Positions 1-8,572 of a stretch of DNA of 64,000 nt are shown piece by piece. The DNA is from WHTK01 sp963711035 (GTDB taxonomy: Bacteria > Chloroflexota > Dehalococcoidia > DSTF01 > WHTK01). The notes beneath the pieces are model-generated. The model saw only the letters and a list, made by a program, of their open reading frames with translations. It was not told the origin of the DNA and searched no databases. How positions within the stretch are numbered: the first letter of the stretch is position 1; each line of letters starts with the position of its first letter. The translations under genes were made by a program, and so were the position numbers. Location: positions 558,001-622,000 of the forward strand of contig CAVQCN010000001.1 in NCBI GenBank assembly GCA_963711035.1, given 5' to 3'.

Positions 1-966
1 GTTGATCTTGGCGTAGAGGTTGGTGATGTGCCTCTCAACGGTCCGCACGCTCAGCACGAGCTCGTCGGCGATCCTTTGGTTACTCATACCAGCTGCAATA
101 AGGTGCAACACCTCGGCCTCTCGCGGAGTCAGTTTCGCGAGGGGCGGTGCGGTGCGGGTGGATGACCTTGGGTGCGCTGGAAGTTCGGATAAAAACTCCT
201 CAATCGCTCGTATCCCCGTCACAGCGTCTCCGGGAACCATCTCGCCCTCGATGAACGCAAATTTCGCTCCCGGTATCTTGGCAGCGACCCTCATCGACTC
301 AGAAGGCGGCAGGAGCACGTAGCCGGAGGGGTGAAGTACCAGGGTCGGCAATCGGAGGGTTGGCAGAAGGCCGGCCACTGTCGAGGAAAAGAAGGCGCGG
401 GCCCGGACGGCCAGATCTTCGCGGGACGTAGCGTTCTGGTTACGACTAACAGCCTCCCGTAGCTGATCAGACGTTGAGTCATGGGGAATCTGGCTCCGCA
501 GGAAGGCTTCCCAGTTCTGATCCGGTAGGACGCCGTAGACGCTGGACGGCCAGGCGCCGTTGTCTTCGGCGCAGGCGATGAGGATCAGGGCCAGGACACG
601 CTCGGGGTGAGCCGCCGCGTAACGGATCGCCATGTGGCAGCCAAACCACCTCGCGAGCAGCACGAACCGCTCCGAGCCGAAATGATCGGCAACGGCTTCC
701 AGGTCGCGGCCGAGGCTTTCGATGGTTTGCCCTTCGCCGAGGTCTCTGGTCGACATGCCCTGCCCGCGACCATCGAATCGGAGTTGCCGGAACCGTGCGG
801 CTAGGCCTTGAGCCCATGTTCCGTGCATGCCGGTTGCATACCAATAGTCCCGAAGGTGACTGAACTGACCGGGCACAAAGATGAGCGGCAGGCCCTCGCC
901 CGAAACGGAGTAGGCGATGTCGTAGCCATCTGTCGTTCTCACATATGCGACCGGGGGAGCATCCAT
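1..966 (-). CDS. Alpha/beta-hydrolase-fold sensor fused to LuxR-type HTH, truncated by window edge
   Basis: Read from ATG at 966; 322 residues are visible and the ORF runs off the left edge. Residues 1-265 are an alpha/beta hydrolase fold (RFDGRGQGMS after strand 4). Residues 279-322 are a LuxR/GerE HTH (LTPREAEVLHLIAAGMSNQRIADELVLS). The catalytic residues are missing: the nucleophile elbow reads ARWFGC with Trp107 where Ser is expected, the acid position reads HPSGYV instead of carrying Asp, and the usual GH near residue 241 is GEMVPG. The protein is therefore probably a ligand-sensing transcription factor rather than an enzyme, which is an inference from the lost triad. It lies 88 bp downstream of rimM on the same strand. 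Confidence 0.85.
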   Translation of the reverse strand, partial: MDAPPVAYVRTTDGYDIAYSVSGEGLPLIFVPGQFSHLRDYWYATGMHGTWAQGLAARFRQLRFDGRGQGMSTRDLGEGQTIESLGRDLEAVADHFGSERFVLLARWFGCHMAIRYAAAHPERVLALILIACAEDNGAWPSSVYGVLPDQNWEAFLRSQIPHDSTSDQLREAVSRNQNATSREDLAVRARAFFSSTVAGLLPTLRLPTLVLHPSGYVLLPPSESMRVAAKIPGAKFAFIEGEMVPGDAVTGIRAIEEFLSELPAHPRSSTRTAPPLAKLTPREAEVLHLIAAGMSNQRIADELVLSVRTVERHITNLYAKIN

Positions 967-1054
967 CGTGAGCGGGATTATAGCCGCTCTCCACCGAGTG
1001 AAGATTCAGGTAATACCAGACGTGTCCAGCGTGACGATCTCGCCTCGATGTCGG

Positions 1055-1588
1055 CTAACGCAGCGCCCGATGAAACTCGAGGCCGGGGAGCATCTCTACC
1101 GTGACGACGCCGCCATCGACGTCGATCTGCTTGACGACGTCGTCGATCGCAGGCAGCAGCAGCTCGCCGCGTTCACCGCGCACAACGTACACGTCGTTCG
1201 AGCCGGTCGAGATGATGTCCTCGACTCGGCCCAGTTCTTCGCCGTCGAGGGTGACGACGCGCAGACCCACGATGTCGTGCTGGTAGAAGACGTCCGGCTC
1301 GTTTAGCGCATGCAGGCTCGGCACCAGCAGCTCGTGACCTCGCAGCGCCTCTGCGGCATTGCGGTCGTCGACGCTCTGCAGCTTAAGCACGACGAGGCGG
1401 CCTTGCCAGCGGCTGCTCTGCACACGACGCGGCGTGCCGTCGAGCCAGAGCTGGGCGCCGGTGCGAAAACGGTCCGGGAAGTCAGTGAGAGGCTCGACGC
1501 GTAGCTCGCCACGGATGCCGTGCGCCGCGACGATGCGTCCAACGGGGACGGCAGTCGAAGGATCGAACTCGGGTTCGGCTTCGGTCAA
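1055..1588 (-). CDS. rimM: Ribosome maturation factor RimM
   Basis: RimM binds ribosomal protein S19 and helps mature the 30S head. The protein is 177 residues, usual for the family. The N-terminal RimM barrel (VPVGRIVAAHGIRGELRVEPLTD) is followed by a PRC-barrel domain (YQHDIVGLRVVTLDGEELGRV; LLPAIDDVVKQIDV). The chosen start is TTG at 1588, which overlaps the khpA stop (TTGA); a longer reading would run inside khpA in another frame. It sits last in the ffh-rpsP-khpA-rimM order. The trmD and rplS genes that often follow are absent, and a LuxR-type fusion gene comes next instead. Confidence 0.93.
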   Translation of the reverse strand: MTEAEPEFDPSTAVPVGRIVAAHGIRGELRVEPLTDFPDRFRTGAQLWLDGTPRRVQSSRWQGRLVVLKLQSVDDRNAAEALRGHELLVPSLHALNEPDVFYQHDIVGLRVVTLDGEELGRVEDIISTGSNDVYVVRGERGELLLPAIDDVVKQIDVDGGVVTVEMLPGLEFHRALR

Positions 1589-1815
1589 TCGCCGATGTCG
1601 AGGACGGCGCGGGTGTCTTCTCGCGCCGCGGCGACCTTCAGCAGGGCACGCATGGCTTCGGCGACGCGGCCGCCGCGGCCGATGACCTTGCCCATGTCGG
1701 CGTCGGCCACGTCGAGGTGGATGACGTGACGCTGGCCGTCCCACTCCTCAGTGGTCACGACCTCGTCGGGGCTTTCCACCAGCTCACGCGCGATGTAATC
1801 GACGAGCTCTTTCAT
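1585..1815 (-). CDS. khpA: KH-domain RNA-binding protein KhpA
   Basis: A 76-residue single KH-domain protein of the KhpA (YlqC) family, an RNA chaperone that often pairs with KhpB. The GxxG loop is seen in GKVIGRGGRVAEAMRALL, and the ending TRAVLDIGD is typical. It lies between rpsP (28 bp upstream) and rimM, whose TTG start overlaps its TGA stop, so the two are probably translationally coupled. Confidence 0.93.
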   Translation of the reverse strand: MKELVDYIARELVESPDEVVTTEEWDGQRHVIHLDVADADMGKVIGRGGRVAEAMRALLKVAAAREDTRAVLDIGD

Positions 1816-1842
1816 ATCGTTCCTTATTTGAGGTCAGTTCGG

Positions 1843-2103
1843 TTAGTTTGCCGCTGCCTTCTCACGCGAGATGCCCTGCGCCGCGAGCAGCTTCTGCACG
1901 CGTTCGGTGGGCTGGGCGCCCTTCGAGAGCCAGTCGCGCACCTTGTCGGCGTCGACCACGAAGGTGGTGGGCTCGGTGCGCGGGTTGTAGTGGCCAACGA
2001 TCTCGACGTAGGAGCCATCGCGCGGCTTGCGGGCGTCCGCCACGACGACGCGGTACGCGGGCTGCTTCTTCTTGCCGACGCGCGCCAGTCTAATCTTGAG
2101 CAA
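1843..2103 (-). CDS. rpsP: 30S ribosomal protein S16
   Basis: An 86-residue S16 starting KIRLARVGKKKQPAYRVVVA after the initiator, the standard N-terminus. The start is TTG at 2103, preceded by GGAGGGAGAAAGACAC. A longer open frame upstream has no S16 similarity. The body (GSYVEIVGHYNP, DKVRDWLSKGAQPTERVQKLL) is canonical. It is cotranscribed with ffh and khpA. Confidence 0.96.
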   Translation of the reverse strand: MLKIRLARVGKKKQPAYRVVVADARKPRDGSYVEIVGHYNPRTEPTTFVVDADKVRDWLSKGAQPTERVQKLLAAQGISREKAAAN

Positions 2104-2129
2104 GTGTCTTTCTCCCTCCATGACCTCGG

Positions 2130-3452
2130 CTAGCGCATCCCCAGGAACCGGGATGCTTTGCCGGAGGCCATCATCTGCATTACCTTGCGGGCTTCCTTCC
2201 ACTGCTTCAGCAGTTGGTTGACGTCTTGCGGCGTCGTGCCGCTGCCCGTAGCTATCCGCTTGCGGCGGCTGCCGTTGATCATATCCGGATGGCGCCGTTC
2301 CTGCGGCGTCATCGAATACACGATCGCCTCCGCGTGCTTGAAGAACGTATCGTCAATCTCGGTTGCCTGCAACTGGCGCTTGATGCCGCCCATGCCCGGG
2401 ATCATGCCAATCAGGTCACCCAGCGGCCCCATCGTCTTGACGCGCTGCAGCTGCTGCACGAAGTCGTTGAGGTCCATCTGGTTCGACTTCATCTTCTTGC
2501 CGAGGACTTCGACTTCTTCCTGGCCGATTGATTGCTGCGCCCGTTCGATAAGGGTCAGCACGTCGCCCATGCCGAGGATGCGAGAGGCGAAGCGGTCTGG
2601 GAAGAAGGGCTCCAGGGCGTCGGCGCGTTCGCCGGTGCCGACGAACTTGATCGGCAGGCCGGTCATGGCGCGGATCGAGAGCGCCGCACCGCCGCGGGCG
2701 TCGCCGTCCAGCTTGGTGAGCACGAAGCCACCGATGGGGATGGCTTCGGTGAACTCCTCTGCGACGTGCACCGCCTCCTGGCCGGTCATGGCATCGACGA
2801 CCAGCAGCGTCTCGTCCGGCACGAAGTTCGCCTCGAGCTCCTTGATCTCGTCCACGACGTCCTCGTCGACCTGCACGTAGCCGGCCGAGTCGACGATCAG
2901 GGCGGTTGCGCCGCTGCTTTGCGCCTCGGCCAGCGACTCGCGCGCCAGGCGTTGCAGATCGGAGGGATCGCCGGAGAAGACAGGGACGTTGTACTGCCGC
3001 CCCAGGCTCTCGAGCTGCTCAACCGCCGCGCGGCGGTAAGGGTCAGCGGAGACGAGCAGCGGCTTGCCGCCGCTCTTGCGCAGGTGCAGCGCCAGTTTGG
3101 CCGCAAACGACGTCTTGCCGGCGCCCTTGAGGCCGACGAGCAGGATGACGGTCGGTGGCTGCGGCGCCGTGATGAGCTCCGCCTGCGTGCCGCCCAGCAT
3201 GCTCGTCATCTCTTCATTGACGATGGAGATGACCTGCTGCGGCCCGGTGAGCGATTGCAGCACTTCGGTACCGCTGGCGCGCTCGCGGACGCTGTTAACG
3301 AACTCCCGCACGACACGGAAGTTGACATCGGCTTCCAGGAGGGCGACGCGTACTTCGCGCAGGGCCTCGTCGAGGTCCTTTTCCGTAACGGTGCCGTGAC
3401 TGGAGAGGCGGCCGAATACGCGCTGGAGTTTGTCGCTGAGCGCGTCGAACAT
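2130..3452 (-). CDS. ffh: Signal recognition particle GTPase Ffh
   Basis: A 440-residue SRP54 homolog that targets nascent membrane proteins with 4.5S RNA and FtsY. The N domain spans about 1-95. The NG GTPase has G1 GLKGAGKT at 107-114, TKLD at 246-249 and DARGG at 251-255. The methionine-rich M domain follows residue 310 and carries the SRRKRIATGSGT RNA-binding helix. Two highly conserved motifs are altered: the G2-region motif usually read as DxYRPAA is DPYRRAA (137-143), and G3, usually DTAGR, is DSAGY (188-192). The rest is intact, so it is likely functional. It heads the rpsP operon and is divergent from the potassium permease gene. Confidence 0.96.
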   Translation of the reverse strand: MFDALSDKLQRVFGRLSSHGTVTEKDLDEALREVRVALLEADVNFRVVREFVNSVRERASGTEVLQSLTGPQQVISIVNEEMTSMLGGTQAELITAPQPPTVILLVGLKGAGKTSFAAKLALHLRKSGGKPLLVSADPYRRAAVEQLESLGRQYNVPVFSGDPSDLQRLARESLAEAQSSGATALIVDSAGYVQVDEDVVDEIKELEANFVPDETLLVVDAMTGQEAVHVAEEFTEAIPIGGFVLTKLDGDARGGAALSIRAMTGLPIKFVGTGERADALEPFFPDRFASRILGMGDVLTLIERAQQSIGQEEVEVLGKKMKSNQMDLNDFVQQLQRVKTMGPLGDLIGMIPGMGGIKRQLQATEIDDTFFKHAEAIVYSMTPQERRHPDMINGSRRKRIATGSGTTPQDVNQLLKQWKEARKVMQMMASGKASRFLGMR

Positions 3453-3576
3453 CGTATCGATTCTAGAGTCAGGGCTCGTAAGGGGTCAACAAAGTCGGGT
3501 AAAGCACTGCTAACGGAGGCGTTCGGAGCCGACATTAGATCGGTACCGGTCGAACGACTATCATGGTCTGCAGTTC

Positions 3577-5682
3577 ATGGATGATGAAAACGCCACAGAT
3601 AACGGTCACCAGGAGCAGACGAGCGAACCCCGCGTAATCCACGTCCGCCGTGGACCCGACGCCGAAGAAGCTCCCCCTACAGAGCCGGAGCTCAACGAGA
3701 CCGTCCAGGGCAGTAAGCCCGGTTCGCGCTTCGTTCGCATCACCCGCCGGCCCAAGCTGCGCCGCGTCGGTGAAGGTGAGTACGAAGCTACTCGCACTGC
3801 CCTCGAGCCGACCACCACCTTCGGCCACATAACCACCGGCTTGCGCCACTTCCTGGTGGGGCAGCCGATCGCCAGCTCGCAGCTCAGCCACCAGCGCATC
3901 AGTAAGATCAAAGCGCTGGCCATCTTCTCCTCCGACAACCTCTCGTCCTCTGCCTACGCGACAGAAGAGATCCTGCTCATACTCGTGCTGGCCGGCGCCG
4001 GCGCCCTCAAGGACGCCCTGCCCATCGCGCTCGCCATCGCCTGCCTGGCCGCGATTGTTGCCACGTCCTACCAGCAAACGATCCGCGCCTACCCGAACGG
4101 CGGCGGCGCCTATGTCGTCGCCAAGGAGAACCTGGGCGTCATCCCCAGCATCGTCGCAGGCTCGGCCCTGTTCGTGGACTACGTCCTTACGGTTGCTGTG
4201 TCGACTGCGGCCGGCGTCGCGGCCGTGACGTCGGCCATGCCGAGCCTGCTTAGCGTCAGGGTCGAGATGGCCGTGGCCTTCGTGGCGTTACTCACGCTGG
4301 GCAACCTGCGCGGCATCCGCGAGTCGGGCACCATCTTCGCTATCCCGACCTACTTCTTTATCTTCACGTTCGGCGGCATGCTCATCACCGGCCTCGTGCG
4401 GGTAGTGTTACTCGGTCAACACCTGGGGCCGCCTGCAGACACCGGCACCATCGGCGTCGTCCACACGCTGACGCCATTCCTCCTGCTACGTGCCTTCTCC
4501 TCCGGTGCAGCAGCGCTGACCGGCATCGAGGCGATCGCAAACGGAGTGCCGTACTTCAAGCCTCCAGAGTCGCGCAACGCCTCAGTCACGCTGATCTGGA
4601 TGGCCGCCATCCTGGCAGGCTTCTTCCTGGGCACCACCTTCCTCGCCCACCAGTTCGGCATCATCCCGTCCGAGACGAAGACCGTCGTCGCCCAGATCGC
4701 CGAAACCACGTTCGGTAAGAACAACATCCTCTTCTACATGGTGCAGGTCTCCACAGCACTGATCCTGATCCTGGCCGCCAACACGAGCTTCGCGGGACTG
4801 CCGACCGCCGCCTCCGTCATGGCAAGCGATGGCGTCATGCCGAAGCAATTCGCCTTCCGCGGTGACCGCTTGGCCTTTTCGAACGGCATCCTCGTGGTGG
4901 GTGTTCTCTCGGCCATCTTGCTCGTCCTTTTCGGCGCCGAGACGAACCGGCTGATCCCGCTGTATGCCATCGGTGTGTTTGTCGCCTTCACGTTGTCGCA
5001 GCTGGGCATGATCGTGCACTGGCGCCGCGAGCGCACGCCGGGCTGGCGCAGCGCCACTGCCGTGAACACGGTGGGCTGCATCGCCACGGGCGCCGTGGCC
5101 ATCATCATCACCATGACGAAATTCCAAGAGGGCGCCTGGCTCTCGCTCCTGACGATGGCTGTTCTGTTCGCGCTGCTCTGGCTTATCCGCGCTCACTACG
5201 CCGACGCCGAGGGACAGCTGCACGCAGGCATGGAAACTGATAGCGGCGTGGCGGCCCAGTTCTACGTCGCGTCGGCCGGGCGCCCGCAAACTATCATCGT
5301 GCCCGTCGAGCACATCGACCGCTCGGTACTGCGCACGATCTCCTATGCGCGCAGCCTGCATCACAACGTCGTCGCCGTGCACATCACGGACGAGCGCGAG
5401 CGGGCGGAGGCTCTGCGGCGCCAGTGGGACGCAACCATCCCCGACATCCCGCTCGTGGTGGTGGAATCTCCGTACCGCTCGCTGGTCGAGCCGATGATGG
5501 CCTACATCGACGGTCTGGACCGCACACAGCCGAACCAGATGGTGACGGTAGTTCTGCCGGAGTTCGTACCGAAGCACTTCTGGCAGCGTTTCCTGCACAA
5601 CCAGCTGCCCATCCGGCTGAAGAAGGCGCTGCTGGCCCGGCCCAACACGGTCATCATCGACGTGCCGTACCACTTCAGCTGA
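3577..5682 (+). CDS. kimA: KimA-type potassium permease, copy 1 (APC superfamily)
   Basis: A 701-residue permease of the KimA (YdaO) family, high-affinity potassium importers of the APC superfamily. A charged cytosolic N-tail of about 100 residues precedes the signature SSDNLSSSAYATEEILLIL and YPNGGGAYVVAKENLG. About 12 hydrophobic segments follow. A Usp-like cytosolic C-terminal domain (TIIVPVEHIDRSVLRTISYA) ends in VPYHFS, much like Bacillus KimA. In Bacillus this domain binds c-di-AMP; that role is inferred here. A paralog lies at 19007-21100. The gene is divergent from ffh. I see no c-di-AMP (ydaO) riboswitch in the 124-bp leader. Confidence 0.88.
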   Translation: MDDENATDNGHQEQTSEPRVIHVRRGPDAEEAPPTEPELNETVQGSKPGSRFVRITRRPKLRRVGEGEYEATRTALEPTTTFGHITTGLRHFLVGQPIASSQLSHQRISKIKALAIFSSDNLSSSAYATEEILLILVLAGAGALKDALPIALAIACLAAIVATSYQQTIRAYPNGGGAYVVAKENLGVIPSIVAGSALFVDYVLTVAVSTAAGVAAVTSAMPSLLSVRVEMAVAFVALLTLGNLRGIRESGTIFAIPTYFFIFTFGGMLITGLVRVVLLGQHLGPPADTGTIGVVHTLTPFLLLRAFSSGAAALTGIEAIANGVPYFKPPESRNASVTLIWMAAILAGFFLGTTFLAHQFGIIPSETKTVVAQIAETTFGKNNILFYMVQVSTALILILAANTSFAGLPTAASVMASDGVMPKQFAFRGDRLAFSNGILVVGVLSAILLVLFGAETNRLIPLYAIGVFVAFTLSQLGMIVHWRRERTPGWRSATAVNTVGCIATGAVAIIITMTKFQEGAWLSLLTMAVLFALLWLIRAHYADAEGQLHAGMETDSGVAAQFYVASAGRPQTIIVPVEHIDRSVLRTISYARSLHHNVVAVHITDERERAEALRRQWDATIPDIPLVVVESPYRSLVEPMMAYIDGLDRTQPNQMVTVVLPEFVPKHFWQRFLHNQLPIRLKKALLARPNTVIIDVPYHFS

Positions 5683-5704
5683 GCGGCGATGCTAGTATGT
5701 CGGC

Positions 5705-6533
5705 GTGGATGCAGTCCTAGAGCGCAAGCGTCAGGCCCTGCTCGACCGCCTGCGCGAGCTTGGCTCGGTGGTCGTGGCCTTCTCAGGCGGCGTCGATAGC
5801 ACGTTCGTCGCCGCCAGCGCGTTTGACGCGCTGGGTTCTCGGTCGCTGGCCGTCACCGGCGTATCGCCCTCGATCCCGGCGTCGGAGCTGGCGGAAGCGC
5901 AGTCGCTGGCCACGACAGATCGGCATCGCGCACCGCTTGATCGAGACGCACGAGATGGACCGGGCCGGCTACGTGGAGAACTCGCCCGAGCGCTGCTTCT
6001 TCTGCAAAGACGAGCTCTACACTCTGCTGGGCGAGATGACCAAGATCGACGGTTACGACCACGTCGTCGACGGCTGCAACATGGACGACATCGGCGACTA
6101 TCGGCCCGGCCGCCGCGCCGCCGCTGAGCACGCCGTGCTCAGCCCGCTGATCGACGCCGGGCTGACGAAGAACGACATCCGCCAGCTCTCTCGCGAACGC
6201 GGCCTGCCGACTTGGGACAAACCGGCCATGGCCTGCCTTTCGTCTCGCATTCCCTACGGCTCGCCGGTGACGATCGAGGCGCTGGACCAAATCGAGTCGG
6301 CAGAAGCATTCTTACGGTCGCTGGGTCTGCGCCAGCTACGCGTGCGGCATCACGGCCAGGTCGCGCGCATCGAGCTGGACGAGGCGGGCATGGCCGTGCT
6401 GATGCGGGCCGGCCGGCGGCAGGCGGTCGTCGAGCGATTCAAGCAGCTCGGCTTCGCCTACGTGACGCTGGACCTGGCAGGCTTTCGGTCCGGGAGCATG
6501 AACGAGGTCCTCAAGCAGCAGACCAACAGCTAG
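5705..6533 (+). pseudogene. larE: ATP-dependent sacrificial sulfur transferase LarE, frameshifted
   Basis: LarE supplies sulfur for the nickel-pincer cofactor of lactate racemase and related enzymes by sacrificing a Cys. The GTG start at 5705 gives VVAFSGGVDSTFVAAS (PP-loop) in one frame up to about 5922. The rest lies in the next frame: IGIAHRLIETHEMDRAGYVENS, RCFFCKDELY, DGCNMDD and ACLSSRIPYG with the candidate sacrificial Cys. One extra base in CTGGCCACGACAG near 5917-5925 accounts for the shift. Spliced, the product would be about 275 residues, the normal size. No larB, larC or larA is in the window. Both halves are well conserved, so a recent mutation, a sequencing indel or programmed frameshifting all remain possible. 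Confidence 0.88.
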
Positions 6534-6545
6534 CGGCTCGGCGAT

Positions 6546-6632
6546 GCCGGGGTGGCGAAATTGGCATACGCAGCGGACTTAAAATCCGCCGTCCGCAAGG
6601 ACTTGAGGGTTCGAGCCCCTCTCCCGGCACCA
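6546..6632 (+). tRNA. tRNA-Leu (anticodon UAA)
   Basis: The acceptor GCCGGGG pairs with TCCCGGC and the 3' CCA is encoded. The anticodon stem-loop is GCGGA-CTTAAAA-TCCGC, reading UAA. A variable arm of the long Leu type (GTCCGCAAGGAC) and a T arm GAGGG-TTCGAGC-CCCTC follow. It is the intact member of three related copies of the 3' half and so the apparent integration target. Confidence 0.95.
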
Positions 6633-6741
6633 AAACCCTAATTCTGAATCTACGCGAGACGCTCTGACTGCCAGGCGATGACCGGGCGGCATCGGTTTTG
6701 ACCTTCGCGGGTGGTGGATTGGTAATCCTTGCCCGGGAGGC
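6578..6741 (+). repeat. att-like repeat copy 1: tRNA-Leu 3' half plus 109-bp flank
   Basis: From the anticodon loop (CTTAAAAT) through CCA and on to GCCCGGGAGGC this segment matches 24172-24335, with a small number of differences. Its first 55 bp (6578-6632) are identical to 10220-10274. The pattern is that of tRNA-targeted integration. Confidence 0.85.
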
Positions 6742-6807
6742 GGCGAAGAATCCTCCAGACAAGCCTTGCCCTGCAAGCCATGAAGCCAGAAGGAGGCGAA
6801 AGCAATC

Positions 6808-8331
6808 ATGGTGCGCAAGAAGGGCTGGTCGGAAATGGACAAGAGCAGGATTGCGACGCTGCCCAACGGCATTGTCGGCAGCTACACCTATGACAACGCC
6901 GACCGGCTGACAGACATCAGTTACGACGACGGTCTGACGAATGTTACGTCAGTGAGCTACACGCTGGACGACGTCGGCAACCGGACGGAGCGTACCGATG
7001 ACAACGGTACGCAGAGCTACACCTACGACGACCTCTACCGCCTCACCGGCGTGACCTACCCGGACGACAGCACAGTGGCTTACACCTACGACTCGGTGGG
7101 CAACCGCCTCACGCTGGAGGACTCGTCTGGCACGACAGACTACGCCTACGATGCGGCCGACCGCCTCACCGGCGTGACGCCTCCGGGCGAGTCGGAGACT
7201 TCGTACGATTGGAGCGATAACGGCAACCTGACGGACCGCGGCTCGGACAGTCTCAGCTGGGACGCCGAGAACCGCCTCACGTCTGCCACCGTGGACAGCG
7301 CCACGACCGGCTTCGCCTACAACGGCGACGGACTGCGCGACTCGCTGACCTACGACAGCAACACGACGACCTTCACCTGGGACGTGAACGCCTCGGTGCC
7401 GCAGGTGCTGGACGACGGCAATTTCCGCTACGTCTACGGCCTGGGGCTCATCTCAGAGGTGGACAACAGTGACAACACCTATTACTACCTCTCGGACGGT
7501 CTCGGTTCGACGGCGGCGCTGACGGACGACTCAGGCGCCCTCGAGAACACCTACGAGTACGACGCCTTTGGTGCCATCCGCGATTCGTCTGGCTCGCAGG
7601 ACAATGGATTCACGTTCACGGGCGAGCAAACGGACGCGAGCACCGGCCTCGAGTACCTGCGGGCACGCTACTACGACCCGCAGACGGGACGGTTCATGAG
7701 TCGCGACCCGTTGGCGGCGATACCGTTCTGGCCGGAGCATGCGTACACGTACGTTGGTTCGAATCCAGCGAATCTCGTTGATCCCTATGGTCTCTGTTTA
7801 CTCTGTCAAAGCGGGCTGCGACGGTTGGCCAAGGAGGCTGGCCATGCCTTCCAAAATGCTGGACCAGCCTTCCAAGCTGCTGCGAATCTAGGTCTCGACT
7901 GCGTCATCTCTGGGCAAGAGGGATGCGCGTTGAGGATAACGAACCTTGGAATCACTTCATTCGGGAAAGCCGCCGGACTAACCAACCTCGGATATGTGGA
8001 TTTGAACCTCTCTGGCTGTTTTGGTCTCTGCCTAACAGGGGGTCTGCAGGCGAGCTTTGGGCAAGGAGGGCACTTCTATGGTGGAGGAGGTATAGGCACC
8101 CCTCAAGGGGGGCTTTCTCTCACGGCGGGACCGGGGCAATCCATCACGCAAGGTGCGGCTTGTGGTCTTCAATATTCGGCTGGATACCTCCTTGGTATTA
8201 CTTCGCAATCTGGCGTTGGGGGCTTGCAAAACGGGATGAATTCAGGCACCCCGTTTTGGGAAGCGGGTGTAAGTGCGGGCGTTTCGCCATCACCGTTCAA
8301 CGTTGCAGCAACTTGCTACTATTTGTTCTGA
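6808..8331 (+). CDS. Rhs-type polymorphic toxin tip, short form
   Basis: A 507-residue protein with tandem YD/Rhs repeats (YTYDNADRLTDISYDD, YTYDSVGNRLTLEDS) over about residues 28-230. The Rhs-associated core follows (YYLSDGLGSTAALTDD, GLEYLRARYYDPQTGRFMSRDPL) and ends at DPYGL near 325-329. Residues 330-507 form a variable C-terminal domain rich in Gly and Cys (GGHFYGGGGIGTPQGG) that I do not recognise. It lacks the long N-terminal part and any export signal, so it is a short tip form or a displaced cassette. AAGGAGG lies 12 bp before the ATG. A membrane-protein gene follows 1 bp after the stop, and a second tip follows that. Confidence 0.85.
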   Translation: MVRKKGWSEMDKSRIATLPNGIVGSYTYDNADRLTDISYDDGLTNVTSVSYTLDDVGNRTERTDDNGTQSYTYDDLYRLTGVTYPDDSTVAYTYDSVGNRLTLEDSSGTTDYAYDAADRLTGVTPPGESETSYDWSDNGNLTDRGSDSLSWDAENRLTSATVDSATTGFAYNGDGLRDSLTYDSNTTTFTWDVNASVPQVLDDGNFRYVYGLGLISEVDNSDNTYYYLSDGLGSTAALTDDSGALENTYEYDAFGAIRDSSGSQDNGFTFTGEQTDASTGLEYLRARYYDPQTGRFMSRDPLAAIPFWPEHAYTYVGSNPANLVDPYGLCLLCQSGLRRLAKEAGHAFQNAGPAFQAAANLGLDCVISGQEGCALRITNLGITSFGKAAGLTNLGYVDLNLSGCFGLCLTGGLQASFGQGGHFYGGGGIGTPQGGLSLTAGPGQSITQGAACGLQYSAGYLLGITSQSGVGGLQNGMNSGTPFWEAGVSAGVSPSPFNVAATCYYLF

Positions 8332-8332
8332 A

Positions 8333-8572
8333 ATGCTTTTCTTCTTGGGCGGTGGTGTTGTATTGGCTCTCGTTGGCGGAGGCCTATTGGTTCTGTCCTT
8401 TCTCTATCCGGACAGACTAAATGCTCAGGTAATCTCTGTTGTCTTTAAAGACGAGCGTATGGACGATGAGTTTGGCCAGATGATAAGGAATCGCATGCGA
8501 TGGGTTCTCAGGATTGTCCCGCTTGGCATGATAATTGTTGGAGTTGGTTGGATTGCTTTATCAGTCAGCTAG
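8333..8572 (+). CDS. Small two-helix membrane protein, putative Rhs immunity protein 1
   Basis: A 79-residue protein starting at ATG 8333, one base after the Rhs stop (TGAAATG). Two hydrophobic helices (GGGVVLALVGGGLLVLSFL near the N-terminus; VPLGMIIVGVGWIALSV at the C-terminus) flank a polar loop. In Rhs systems the gene directly after the toxin tip normally encodes its immunity protein; this role is inferred from position only. Its stop codon abuts the start of the second Rhs copy. Confidence 0.6.
   Translation: MLFFLGGGVVLALVGGGLLVLSFLYPDRLNAQVISVVFKDERMDDEFGQMIRNRMRWVLRIVPLGMIIVGVGWIALSVS

Noticed and set aside
3453..3576. c-di-AMP (ydaO) riboswitch upstream of kimA copy 1
   Set aside because: The leader is only 124 bp and I could not find the conserved stems or motifs of that riboswitch.
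6511..6872. Minus-strand ORFs with GEGLEPSSPCGRRIL
   Set aside because: This is the antisense translation of the tRNA-Leu gene, a common false prediction. The same peptide appears opposite the tRNA fragment at 10.2 kb.
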